Of a stretch of 64,000 nt of DNA, positions 34,281 through 42,773 are shown piece after piece. The DNA is from UBA9926 sp913064795. Lineage in GTDB: Bacteria; Pseudomonadota; Gammaproteobacteria; Pseudomonadales; Azotimanducaceae. Below the pieces are notes generated by a model. It had not been told where the DNA came from. It did not search any database and was given only the letters and a program-made list of their open reading frames with translations. A program made the translations under genes and the position numbers. The first letter of the stretch is position 1. Each line of letters opens with the position of its first letter. The DNA lies in the NCBI GenBank assembly GCA_045560765.1, contig JBJKZD010000012.1:62001-126000 (forward strand), given 5' to 3'.

Positions 34281-35021
34281 TCAGAGCCCTGCGCAGTATC
34301 GGATTCCCCGCCGGAGCAATTCGTAGTATTCCGGTTTGTCCCATGAACCCATTTCTATGTTTGGGTAATACGGCACCATAGGCTGCATGTCGTAATGCCC
34401 TCGGCAATGTCCGAGATTGAGATACAGTACCTCACCGGCGCCTAGGCTTCTGATGTAATAAATTGGTCTTGGGTCATCGTCCGGCCAATCTTCGTGTAAA
34501 AATCCGGAAGCTTTGCCTGTGAAATCGGTATGAAGCAACATTTCGTGGGGCGCGAGCTGCTTACAGATGTAGAGCTCGTCATCGGTTTCGAACTCACTGA
34601 TTCCGCTGACCAAAGGGTGCTCGGGATTTGAAATCTTGACGGTAAACGGTTGTATCGGCGGGTGCGCCATAAACTGTGAGCCAAGGGTTTCCATAAAAAC
34701 TGGGGCGCGCTCAGGACAAGCGACACCTTTGTCGGTAAATTCAAGAATCGAATTGGTCCCGTGTAAGGCAAACCACTTTCCTCCCTGCTCAACAAACGTT
34801 TTGAGGGCTTCTTGCTCGATTTCACTGGGCACTAAATTACAGGTGTAAGAGATCAAAAGGTCTGAGTTTTGGATGCCTTCGATATCACTGTAGTTGCTTG
34901 CCACGGTTGTTCGGACTCGGCTGTGCTCCGAAAGGAGCTTGAGCAGCTCCAGTCGGGCATAGTCGATGTCGTGAAAATCACCCGCAGCAACCAAATGCAC
35001 TTTGATTGCAGGTTCAGACAT
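34281..35021 (-). CDS. ThuA-like domain protein
   Basis: The 246-residue protein has the class-I glutamine-amidotransferase-like ThuA fold: VHLVAAGDFHDIDYARLELLKLL, SDLLISYTCNLVPSEIEQEALKTFVEQGGKWFALHGTNS (nucleophile elbow region), and GEVLYLNLGHCRGHYDMQP. The catalytic Cys of true amidotransferases is absent at the elbow. The family is tied to trehalose and other sugar use but its enzymatic role is not settled. A second ThuA-like gene occurs 2 kb further on in this cluster, which is unusual. Confidence 0.82.
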   Translation of the reverse strand: MSEPAIKVHLVAAGDFHDIDYARLELLKLLSEHSRVRTTVASNYSDIEGIQNSDLLISYTCNLVPSEIEQEALKTFVEQGGKWFALHGTNSILEFTDKGVACPERAPVFMETLGSQFMAHPPIQPFTVKISNPEHPLVSGISEFETDDELYICKQLAPHEMLLHTDFTGKASGFLHEDWPDDDPRPIYYIRSLGAGEVLYLNLGHCRGHYDMQPMVPYYPNIEMGSWDKPEYYELLRRGIRYCAGL

Positions 35022-35035
35022 ATTAGGTCTCCAGA

Positions 35036-35794
35036 TTAATACTGAATGCGCTTGGTCATGCCGCCATCGATCACCACGTTGGTTCCGGTGGTAAAACCAC
35101 CCAGCGGGCTAATCAAGAGGGCAGCTTGAGCCGCAACTTCCTCGGCTGAACCCATTCTGCCAAGGGGAATGGTTGCCAGCGTTGAGTCATAAAATGCGGT
35201 CATGCCTTGCTTGATCTTGTCCCATGAACCGCCTTCGATAAAGATGGGCCCAGGACTGATGGCATTGACGCGTACCCCTTTGACCCCCAATTCCTGAGCT
35301 AAAGCTCCGGAATAGTTCAGTAGACCCGCCTTCATGGCGTTGTAAGGGCCGGCATTCATGAAGTGCTCGAGTGCCGCGGTGGTTGAGATCATGACAACGC
35401 TTGGGTTGCTGGATTCTTTGAAAAAAGGCTTACAGGCTTCAACGCCATGAACCGCCGATAGGATGTTGTAGTTGAATTGAGAAATCCATCCTTCATCACC
35501 CGGTGCATTACTGCCAGCAACGTTTGAGACGAAGGCATCGATCCCGCCCAACTCGGCGCCAGCTTCGGCAATCCAAGCCTTAAAGGCATCGCCGTCGGCG
35601 ACGTCGAGGGCTTGACCGACGACCTTAACGCCCTTGGCAGATAAGGCATCGACAGCAGCCGCTACGTCATCGGCGTTGCGCGCGCACAGACCAATGTTAC
35701 AGCCCTCATCAGAGAGCGTCTCGGCGATGGCTCGACCGATACCCTTGGTGCCGCCGGTAATAATGACACTGTGTCCTTTTAGTTTGAGGTCCAT
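35036..35794 (-). CDS. Short-chain dehydrogenase/reductase
   Basis: A classical SDR of 252 residues. The cofactor site is TGGTKGIGRA, ARNADDV suggests NADP preference, the NNAG position reads VSNVAGSN, and the catalytic residues lie in VVMISTTAALEHFMNAGPYNAMKAG with Tyr-x-x-x-Lys. AGGAG lies before the ATG. It is 14 bases from the ThuA-like gene downstream and evidently in the same operon. Substrate unknown. Confidence 0.88.
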   Translation of the reverse strand: MDLKLKGHSVIITGGTKGIGRAIAETLSDEGCNIGLCARNADDVAAAVDALSAKGVKVVGQALDVADGDAFKAWIAEAGAELGGIDAFVSNVAGSNAPGDEGWISQFNYNILSAVHGVEACKPFFKESSNPSVVMISTTAALEHFMNAGPYNAMKAGLLNYSGALAQELGVKGVRVNAISPGPIFIEGGSWDKIKQGMTAFYDSTLATIPLGRMGSAEEVAAQAALLISPLGGFTTGTNVVIDGGMTKRIQY

Positions 35795-35854
35795 TCTATG
35801 CTCCTAAGTGATAATGATCGTGGTTGTTATACATCGTGGTTGAAATAAATGCTT

Positions 35855-36592
35855 CTACGGATTCACCATAACGCCGCCATCGACGGTGAGCCCATGCGCG
35901 GTAATAAAATCTGCATCATCAGTAAGCAGGAAATTAATGGCGTTGGCAATATCTTTGGGTTGTCCCAGGCGGCCTAGAGCGGATTTTCCCTCCCAGAAGG
36001 TTGTAAAGGTTGGGTCGTGACTGATGGCCGGAGCCGTAATGCCAGTGACAATGGCGCCGGGCTGAATATAGTTCGCGGTCACCTTGTGAGGTCCCAGTTC
36101 AAGGGCCAGGGTCTTGGTGAGACCTGCGATCGCATGTTTGGATGCGGTATAGGCGGCCATGCCCGAACCTGCGAGCTGTGACATGATCGACCCAATGTTC
36201 ACGATTCGCCCCCTGGGGCTAACTTTTAGATGGGGTATCGCGGCTTTAGATAAACGGAGTACCGCATTGAGATTGACGTCAATAATCCGCTGCCAAATTT
36301 CGAATTCCATGGTTTCAACAGACTCCCCGCCCACCATCCCGGCGTTATTGACGAGATAGTCAAGACGCCCAGTGTTCTCAATCACTTGTTGGATGATCAG
36401 GTCTGCACTGGCAGCATCGGCCACGTCGGTCTGAAGATAACTCATCGCGTTATGCGTCCAGGTTGGCTCAGAATGTTGATCAACGACCAAAACCTGGGCG
36501 CCCTCCAAGAGCAGTCGCTCGGCAGTGGCTCTGCCGATACCACTGTTTCCCCCAGTCACGACTGCGGAAAACCCGCTGTGTAAGTTAGACAT
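35855..36592 (-). CDS. Short-chain dehydrogenase/reductase
   Basis: A classical SDR of 245 residues. TGGNSGIGRA binds the cofactor, VDQHS (Asp at the end of beta-2) suggests NAD preference, NNAGM, then VNIGSIMSQLAGSGMAAYTASKHA with Ser and Tyr-x-x-x-Lys. ATG 36592 has GAGG six bases upstream; TTG 36604 is a less likely start. It seems to be the first gene of the operon running to the epoxide-hydrolase-like gene, with a long non-coding region before it. Confidence 0.88.
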   Translation of the reverse strand: MSNLHSGFSAVVTGGNSGIGRATAERLLLEGAQVLVVDQHSEPTWTHNAMSYLQTDVADAASADLIIQQVIENTGRLDYLVNNAGMVGGESVETMEFEIWQRIIDVNLNAVLRLSKAAIPHLKVSPRGRIVNIGSIMSQLAGSGMAAYTASKHAIAGLTKTLALELGPHKVTANYIQPGAIVTGITAPAISHDPTFTTFWEGKSALGRLGQPKDIANAINFLLTDDADFITAHGLTVDGGVMVNP

Positions 36593-37076
36593 TTTGGGCC
36601 TCAAGCAAAGGAAGAACCTAGTTTTGTTGGACGCACTAGCCTATGAGAGCCAAAAGAGTCAGTCAAGACTGTTTTTTTGAATGAGGGTGGCAAGGGTTTA
36701 AAACAGTGGGCGATTTGAAGGCAGCGGTAACTTTTTAAGCCGTCATTTTTCGTTGTTTGTTGTTTGTTGTTTGTTGTTTTGTTGAGTGAGATGGGGGTCA
36801 CCCGAGGGTGGTGACTGCGCCCAGCATGAGTTTTGGATCATCCGCGTAATGCGATGTCGTTTAAAGTACTGGGCGGGGAGCCTTTCGTCCTTTAAGAGAT
36901 TTGTAAGTAAGAGATCTTGTGAAAATGCACAGCGTGAATTGTTGCTGGTTAAGAGCGTCCAGACGACTGAGTTGAGAGACGAATTTAAGCGTCAAAGGGT
37001 TGATTCTTGATTGCCGATTGGAGCCTCTGAGCGCCAAATTTGAGGTCCAAAACTAGAGGGTGTGGGTGGCCAAGGT
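36593..37076. other. Non-coding region with 7-bp tandem repeat
   Basis: A gap of 484 bases without a supportable gene. It holds four perfect GTTGTTT units at 36752-36779 with a partial fifth copy; on the minus strand these read AAACAAC, 160 bases upstream of the SDR start. The remainder shows no clear promoter or terminator. It separates the SDR-led operon from the second ThuA-like gene. Confidence 0.7.
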
Positions 37077-37874
37077 CTAAGTGGTATCCGTGATCGAGCC
37101 TCCAGCGCTGGCCCAGTGGATCGCATTGAGCAGCAGTTGTCGATAATGCGGGCTCGACCAAGCCACCGAATCATCGCCGCCCTGCAAGTAGCAAATTGGG
37201 CTGTTGAGGTAGCGCTTTACCCAGCCGACCCGGTCACTGCCGTTGGGGGGGAACCAATCTGTATTTGAATTCATTTCGCCGCGCTCGACGACCGCCGCGG
37301 CTGAATAAAATTGATCCGGTGTAAAGGTAAAATCGCTTGTGAGCAGCGGCTCGATCTCGTCGTCGAAGACTTCGTACAGGTACAGCTCATCGGTCATAGT
37401 AAATTGTTTGGGTAGACCTTGAGTCACGGGATGTTGCTCGCTCAAGACCCGGAGCGTATGGGTGACGTGGTGTCGATAACCACTATCAGAGACGGTTAGG
37501 CCATTGCTTGTTGTGGAGGTATATCGGAAACGGCCACCGATAATGCGCCCATATTCTGGCCAGGCTGGCCAACCTGCGATGGCGTGATGGAGAAACACCA
37601 TGCCTTTGCCAGCCTCCAGCAGATTCAGAAAGTTGGTCTTGAAGGCCTGTGGGGGTTCTCTGTAGTGGGGCCCCCCCGGCTTAAAGTCAATGCCAGGCAT
37701 ATCGTAGAAGACCAGGCAATCATAATCAGCCGTCAGTGTTGGGCTCAGTACTTCGCTCGCAAGCGGCTGTTCGACGTGGGTGTAATGGATGGCGAGTCCG
37801 TCAAAAAGATCAAAGAAGGGGCCCTTTTCGAAGGGATGTCCTTTGGTAATCAGCAGGATGTTGGGAGGCGTCAT
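37077..37874 (-). CDS. ThuA-like domain protein (second copy)
   Basis: The 265-residue protein has the ThuA fold: PNILLITKGHPFEKGPFFDLFDGL, YDCLVFYDMPGIDFKPGGPHYREPPQAFKTNFLNLLEAGKGMVFLHHAIAGWPAWPEYGRIIGGRF, then VTHTLRVLSEQHPVTQGLP and WASAGG. The HHAIAGWPAWPEYGRIIGGRF block is the family hallmark. It is only distantly similar to the copy at 34.3 kb. The start is uncertain: ATG 37874 fits the family length, ATG 37919 is possible; neither has a strong ribosome binding site. It diverges from the TetR gene, its likely regulator. Confidence 0.8.
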   Translation of the reverse strand: MTPPNILLITKGHPFEKGPFFDLFDGLAIHYTHVEQPLASEVLSPTLTADYDCLVFYDMPGIDFKPGGPHYREPPQAFKTNFLNLLEAGKGMVFLHHAIAGWPAWPEYGRIIGGRFRYTSTTSNGLTVSDSGYRHHVTHTLRVLSEQHPVTQGLPKQFTMTDELYLYEVFDDEIEPLLTSDFTFTPDQFYSAAAVVERGEMNSNTDWFPPNGSDRVGWVKRYLNSPICYLQGGDDSVAWSSPHYRQLLLNAIHWASAGGSITDTT

Positions 37875-37947
37875 AGCTCGAGTGACTGGGCTCAGCGTTT
37901 CAAGTAGTATCAACGTCATTAGAGGGCGAGTAAAGTAGAGAAAAGGT

Positions 37948-38622
37948 TTGGGCGCGAGACGAGAGGGTACTGATCCTCAAAAAAGTTGGCAAAAAACGAA
38001 GAGTGAGCAAACCAAGATGCTCATCCTGGATGCGGCGCTCGATAGTTTTTTCGACTTAGGATTCAATCGAACTACGACTGAAAAGATCGCCCGCCGAGCG
38101 AGAGTCTCACGGGGTGCGATGTTACACCATTTCCCTCAACGGACTGATCTCGTCCAAGCCGCGGTCGTCCACTTAAATTCGAAACGGTTGGAGTTGTTCG
38201 AGCAATCGCTCTCGCAGCTCAACGAAGGCAGTGAATACACGCTTGTTGAAGAAGGAATCGATGCGTTTTGGGAGCAACTCCAGTCGCCCTATTTTGCGGT
38301 CTACTGCGAGCTGCTCAGCGCATCGAGAACTGATTCAGAATTGCGGGCAGCGCTTGCTCCGGCGATCCGGGAGTTTACCCAAGCATGGCGCGAAAAATCA
38401 GAGCAAATTTTCCCCGATTTGGCGCAGTCCAAGCAGTATGGGCTGGCGACCGCGCTAACCCGGTTTTTGCTGGAAGGCATTGCTTTTAATGCACAATCGA
38501 TGGAAGCAACCCCATCCTCGATGGCGGCCGAGGAGTTGATTGGCTGGCTTAAATCTTCTCTGCGTGAGCTCTTTGATGATGTGGCCTTAAGTAAAGCGGC
38601 TTTGCGAGATCCACAGCGATGA
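37948..38622 (+). CDS. TetR-family transcriptional regulator
   Basis: The 224-residue protein has an N-terminal TetR helix-turn-helix: ILDAALDSFFDLGFNRTTTEKIARRARVSRGAMLHHFPQRTDLVQAAV at about residues 26-73, followed by an all-helical ligand-binding domain. The start is TTG 37948 with AAAAGG very close upstream; a later ATG (38014) would cut off the first helix. It is divergent from the ThuA-like gene and heads away from the SDR/LLM cluster, so it probably controls that cluster. Ligand unknown. Confidence 0.88.
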   Translation: MGARREGTDPQKSWQKTKSEQTKMLILDAALDSFFDLGFNRTTTEKIARRARVSRGAMLHHFPQRTDLVQAAVVHLNSKRLELFEQSLSQLNEGSEYTLVEEGIDAFWEQLQSPYFAVYCELLSASRTDSELRAALAPAIREFTQAWREKSEQIFPDLAQSKQYGLATALTRFLLEGIAFNAQSMEATPSSMAAEELIGWLKSSLRELFDDVALSKAALRDPQR

Positions 38623-38840
38623 TGTTTCCCCTGAGCATGCGCAGCGGGCGACTGGATTGAGGTCGTCGATAAGCTTTTTTCATAGCAGAGCCCTATGGCC
38701 GAGCTCGCTCGCCGCTGAGGAAAGGGGAAGAGCACCGCTTGACTGCATTGAGGGGTGATCACAAAGGATCATCATGCGCAGTTTCTAAACCTAGATTACA
38801 AACGTATCATCGAAAGAATCAGGACAAAGGGAGACCTAAG

Positions 38841-39194
38841 ATGAAAATTATTATTTCAGGTACCGTGGATTTAGACCCGGATCAAATGGATGCAGCGATG
38901 GTTGCCGCCAAGCCCTTGATCGAAGGCGCGCTGACCCAGGATGGCATTCTCGACTACGATTGGTGCCCGGATCCATTGACGCCTGGACGCTTGCGAGTCT
39001 TCGAACGATGGGAATCTGAAGCCGCGCTCCAGAATCATTTTAACAATCATTGGTACAATGATATGCGGATGGCGTTGGCTCAGTTTGGTATTCGAGGGGC
39101 TGATGTTTTGAAATATCGAATCGAACTTGCCGAACCGGTCTATGATGAAACAGGGACCCCCCGAGCCGACTTTTTTACGGAGATGTCTGGGTAG
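38841..39194 (+). CDS. ABM-fold (putative quinol monooxygenase) protein
   Basis: A ferredoxin-like protein of 117 residues: IIISGTVDLDPDQMDAAMVAAKPLIEGALTQDGILDYDWCPDPLTPGRLRVFERWESEAALQNHFNNHWYNDM. The H-F-x-x-H region is the typical ABM pocket. ATG 38841 has GGGAGA ten bases upstream; the open frame extends to 38739. It follows the TetR gene after 218 bases on the same strand. Its relation to the other ABM protein at 32 kb is distant. Confidence 0.8.
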   Translation: MKIIISGTVDLDPDQMDAAMVAAKPLIEGALTQDGILDYDWCPDPLTPGRLRVFERWESEAALQNHFNNHWYNDMRMALAQFGIRGADVLKYRIELAEPVYDETGTPRADFFTEMSG

Positions 39195-39759
39195 AACAGC
39201 GATGCAAAAAGCGCAATAGCGAGGTTTTACGCAACAAACCGTCAGCCTTGACTGTTTAATGACCCTCCCGCATGATTCTGGGCCCCTGGCGTCCTGTTTT
39301 GTATCAATAGCGGGGCGTCCTCATTGGGTCCGCTGGCTTTGGTGCTGTTAGCAGGGTTGGGGTGGGTTACGACGCATAAGCGCATTGCTCACGTTGCAAA
39401 TGCAAAACAACCTAATGGGGGATCTGAGCGCGGGTTTTTGCAGGGAGGTTCGAAAGGAGCCGTTCGAGAAGAACTGCTCGAAGGGAGACGCTCGAAGGGA
39501 GACGCTAGAAGAGGCTGGCATGTAGACGAAGGCCAGCAATGAACAATGAGAGGGATATAAAAAATTCGTCCCATTGATAAGCGGTTGGGTTGAAAGCGGT
39601 GAGCCTAAACGCGAATCGCCCTAGTGAACGCAGTTTTGAGTGAAATAATTGTCGTTAATTCGGAGGTTGTGCGGGCCAGCAAGTCGGCGCAGCAGGGTAC
39701 AAAATGGGGATCGGTTTTAGCCGACACCTCAACAAATTTAAATAAGGCGGGATGACATC
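39195..39759. other. Non-coding region before the acetoin-type dehydrogenase operon
   Basis: A gap of 565 bases with no convincing gene. A tandem array of five 14-15 bp units lies at 39447-39517: two identical copies of GCTCGAAGGGAGAC at 39476 and 39490, flanked by three diverged copies. The remaining sequence contains the leader of the operon starting at 39760, where I see no clear sigma-54 or sigma-70 promoter. No acoR-like regulator gene is nearby. Confidence 0.75.
39447..39517 (+). repeat. Five tandem 14-15 bp repeats
   Basis: Units start at 39447 (15 bases), 39462, 39476, 39490 and 39504 (14 bases each). Units three and four are identical; the others share the G(C/T)TCGA core with A/G-rich tails. 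The array lies about 240 bases before the E1alpha start codon, in a region without other features. Confidence 0.85.
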
Positions 39760-40746
39760 GTGGCCAAAAAGATAACCAATAAAACACTAACGGATTTGCA
39801 TTTGAAGATGGTGCGGATCAGACGCTTTGAGGAAGAAGCGGGCAAGTTGATGGAGGACGGGAAGATCCCGGGTGCGTTGCATCTCTATGTGGGTCAGGAA
39901 GCGGTCGCCGCTGGCGTTATGGCGCATTTGTCGAATGCGGATCAGATCACCAGTACCCATCGTGGTCATGGCCATGTCATTGCCAAGGGGGGCGAGTTTT
40001 CACCCATGTTTGCCGAGCTCTATGGTAAAGCCACCGGTTATTGCAAAGGCAAGGGCGGGAGTATGCATATCTCGAATATGGCACTCGGAATTTTGGGTGC
40101 AAACGGGATTGTCGGTGGAGGACCGCCCATCGCCATGGGTGCAGCATTCTCCAATAAGTTCCGAAAAACGAAACAGGTGTCCGTGACATTTTTCGGCGAT
40201 GGCGCCTCGAATGAAGGCAGCTTTCACGAGGCGGCAAACATGGCAGCGCTCTACCAACTGCCCTGTGTGTTTGTTTGTGAGAACAATGGTTTTGGTGAGT
40301 ATACGGCGCAGACCAACCATCAGGCTGTTACCGACGTCGCTGATCGCGCCGCAGGTTACGGAATGCCGGGGGTGGTTGTCGATGGTATGGATGTGATGGC
40401 CGTTTATGAAGCGGCTGAGGCAGCCGTTGAGCGGGCCCGATCGGGACAGGGGCCGACGCTCCTAGAGTGCAAGACCTACCGCTATTATGACCATGTGGGC
40501 GTTCGGGGGATGGGGTTGACCTATCGGACTGATGAAGAAGTCGAGGCCTGGAAGGCTCGAGATGCGATTGAAAGCTTTGAAGCATTGTTAATCAAGCAGG
40601 GTGTCTCAACGAAAAAGAAAATTGAAAACGTCTACGCCCGGGTCAATGAAGAAATTATCGAAGGGGTTGCCTTTGCCGAATCCTCGCCATTTCCCACCGA
40701 GGAAGATTTATTACAAGACGTTTACTTTGTAGGAGCGGGATCATGA
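39760..40746 (+). CDS. acoA: Acetoin dehydrogenase-type E1 component, alpha subunit
   Basis: The 328-residue subunit binds thiamine pyrophosphate: the GDGASNEGSFHEAANMAALYQLPCVFVCENNGFGE stretch is the TPP fold motif, and HRGHGHVIAKGG and GGSMHI are E1alpha blocks. It forms a heterotetramer with the next gene product and decarboxylates a 2-oxo acid or cleaves acetoin. The presence of acoX in the operon favours acetoin or a related diketone over pyruvate. Start GTG 39760. Its stop overlaps the E1beta start (ATGA). Confidence 0.85.
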   Translation: MAKKITNKTLTDLHLKMVRIRRFEEEAGKLMEDGKIPGALHLYVGQEAVAAGVMAHLSNADQITSTHRGHGHVIAKGGEFSPMFAELYGKATGYCKGKGGSMHISNMALGILGANGIVGGGPPIAMGAAFSNKFRKTKQVSVTFFGDGASNEGSFHEAANMAALYQLPCVFVCENNGFGEYTAQTNHQAVTDVADRAAGYGMPGVVVDGMDVMAVYEAAEAAVERARSGQGPTLLECKTYRYYDHVGVRGMGLTYRTDEEVEAWKARDAIESFEALLIKQGVSTKKKIENVYARVNEEIIEGVAFAESSPFPTEEDLLQDVYFVGAGS

Positions 40747-41744
40747 GCGAAGCGATGAAAGATCAACCCAGAGTTTTGCCATATGTTTCCGCCATCACGG
40801 AAGCGGTTCAGCAAGTGCTCAAGGAGCAGGACAATGCCTTCGTTGCGGGTGAGGATGTTGGCCAGGCGGGCAGCGTGTTCGGCTACTACCAAGGGTTACT
40901 CGCTGAATTTGGTGATCGAAGGATTGTCGACACCCCCATCAGTGAAAAAGGCATTATTGGTCTTGGGGTGGGTGCTGCAGCCACGGGCTGTCGGCCGATT
41001 TTGGATGTGATGTTCATGGACTTTTTGGGCGAGTGCATGGATGAAGTCGCCAATCAAATGGCCAAAATGCGGTTCATGTTTGGTGGTGGTGCAACCCTGC
41101 CGATTACCGTGCTGACCATGGCCGGTGCTGGTATGAATCTAGCGGCTCAACACTCACAGAGTTGGGAGGCTTGGCTGGCTCATCTTCCAGGGGTCAAAGT
41201 TGTAATGCCCTCCAATGCCTACGATGCTAAGGGTCTCATTATTGCGGCTGCGAGAGATGATAACCCTGTTTTTGTTGTGCTCAATAAGATGAGCCTGGCG
41301 ATGCCTGCGGAGGTTCCAGAGCAGATGTATGAAGTGCCGATTGGCACCTCCTCCGTGGTTCGCCCGGGGGAAAATTTTACAATACTTGCGATTGGGCGAA
41401 TGGTTCACGAGGCGCTTGCCGCAGCAAAAACCTTGGAAGGCCTTGGTGTAGATTGTGAGGTCATTGATGTCAGAAGTATTCAGCCCTTTGACAGCGCGAC
41501 AGCGGTGGCTTCCATCGAAAAGACCCATCGAGCACTGATTGTGCATGAAGCCGTCCGGTTCGGCGGCTTTGGCGGCGAAATTGTGGCGCAGCTCCAAGAG
41601 GAAGCCTTTGATTATCTTGATGCGCCGATCGCACGGGTGGGTGCTCCTTTTTCTCCCGTACCCTATAGTCCCGCACTTGAAAAAGTTTATATACCGAATG
41701 CGGACAATATCGTTGCGGAAGTTAAAAAGGTTCTAGGACTCTAG
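40743..41744 (+). CDS. acoB: Acetoin dehydrogenase-type E1 component, beta subunit
   Basis: The 333-residue E1beta has VAGEDVGQAGSVFGYYQGLLAEFGDRRIVDTPISEKGIIGLGVGAAATGCRPILDVMFMDF at the N-terminus, QHSQSWEAWLAHLPGVKVVMPSNAYDAKGLI in the middle and the C-terminal transketolase domain with VIDVRSIQPFDSATAVASIEKTHRALIVHEA. These are standard for beta subunits of 2-oxoacid/acetoin dehydrogenase E1. It is coupled to acoA by a four-base overlap, and acoX begins three bases after its stop. Confidence 0.88.
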   Translation: MSEAMKDQPRVLPYVSAITEAVQQVLKEQDNAFVAGEDVGQAGSVFGYYQGLLAEFGDRRIVDTPISEKGIIGLGVGAAATGCRPILDVMFMDFLGECMDEVANQMAKMRFMFGGGATLPITVLTMAGAGMNLAAQHSQSWEAWLAHLPGVKVVMPSNAYDAKGLIIAAARDDNPVFVVLNKMSLAMPAEVPEQMYEVPIGTSSVVRPGENFTILAIGRMVHEALAAAKTLEGLGVDCEVIDVRSIQPFDSATAVASIEKTHRALIVHEAVRFGGFGGEIVAQLQEEAFDYLDAPIARVGAPFSPVPYSPALEKVYIPNADNIVAEVKKVLGL

Positions 41745-41747
41745 GGA

Positions 41748-42740
41748 ATGCACGCCATTGGGTTGGTGGCCAACCCGGCATCCGGGAAGGATATTCGTCG
41801 TTTGGCGGGCAAGGCCTCGGTTTTTGACAACCGGGAAAAATTAGCGATCGTCAAGCGCGCTGTGACCGGTGCAATCGCGACAGGGGCGCAGCGATTCGTC
41901 TACATGAGCGACTCCCATGGCATTGTCTCGGAGGCGATCAAAGCAATTCGAGTGCCGAGACACGTGCGGTTCGAAGCGCTTCCCAGTCCCAAAACATCGT
42001 CTGCGATGGACACGACCGCAGCGGCTGAACAAATGGCCACCAAAGATTGTGCGGTGGTCTTGGTTCTCGGCGGTGATGGGACCAACCGTGCTTTTGTGAA
42101 AGGATGGCGGGATGCGACGCTTGTGTCGCTGTCGACGGGTACGAACAATGTGTTCCCGGTGATGGCTGAGGCAACGGTCGCAGGGATGGTCCTGGGGTTG
42201 ATGGCGACAGGAAACTTGAAGACGCGCTCTGTTGCACGGCGGGTCAAAATTATTGATGTATTGATCGATGCTGAAGCCGCCGACTTAGCCTTGATCGATG
42301 CGGTGGCAACGAGCGATACCTTCATAGGCGCCCGGGCATTACTCGAGCCGGATCGTCTGAGAGAAGCCCTATTATGTCGGGCTGAACCTGCGGCGGTGGG
42401 AATGACAAGTCTAGGCGGCTTGATCCGACCAGTGGTTGATGGGGATGATTTTGGTTTGCACCTCGTCTTCTCGAAAGGGGGGCGATGCTTAAAGGCACCC
42501 ATCGGGCCAGGCCTATTCGCCACACTGAATGTGGGATCGACGAGGAAGGTCGGGTTCGACCGGTCGATTGTCTTGGAGGGGCCGTTGGTACTGGCTTTTG
42601 ACGGAGAGCGGGAGCGGATGGTCGGTGTGAATCAAACCGTGAAGATGATGATTTCTAGGACCGGCCCTTGGGTCGTTGATCTCAATCAAGCCATGCAACT
42701 CTGCGCGAAGAGGAAATTGCTGCTTGAATCTAACCCTTGA
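41748..42740 (+). CDS. acoX: AcoX-like NAD-kinase-fold protein
   Basis: The 330-residue product opens with IGLVANPASGKDIRRLAGKASVFDN and has the NAD-kinase GGDGTNR motif in VLVLGGDGTNRAFVKGW, followed by SLSTGTNNVFP. These match AcoX, the conserved but functionally undefined protein of acetoin operons; a nucleotide-kinase activity is inferred from fold only. It sits between the E1 and E2 genes, as part of the same transcript. Its presence is the main reason to call this an acetoin-type complex. Confidence 0.8.
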   Translation: MHAIGLVANPASGKDIRRLAGKASVFDNREKLAIVKRAVTGAIATGAQRFVYMSDSHGIVSEAIKAIRVPRHVRFEALPSPKTSSAMDTTAAAEQMATKDCAVVLVLGGDGTNRAFVKGWRDATLVSLSTGTNNVFPVMAEATVAGMVLGLMATGNLKTRSVARRVKIIDVLIDAEAADLALIDAVATSDTFIGARALLEPDRLREALLCRAEPAAVGMTSLGGLIRPVVDGDDFGLHLVFSKGGRCLKAPIGPGLFATLNVGSTRKVGFDRSIVLEGPLVLAFDGERERMVGVNQTVKMMISRTGPWVVDLNQAMQLCAKRKLLLESNP

Positions 42741-42773
42741 ATACAATTTTTGAATAAAAGTAGGGGAGTCTGA

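Noticed and set aside
41900..42523. 207-codon antisense frame
   Set aside because: It is fully inside the acoX-like gene and has low-complexity basic composition without a recognisable domain.
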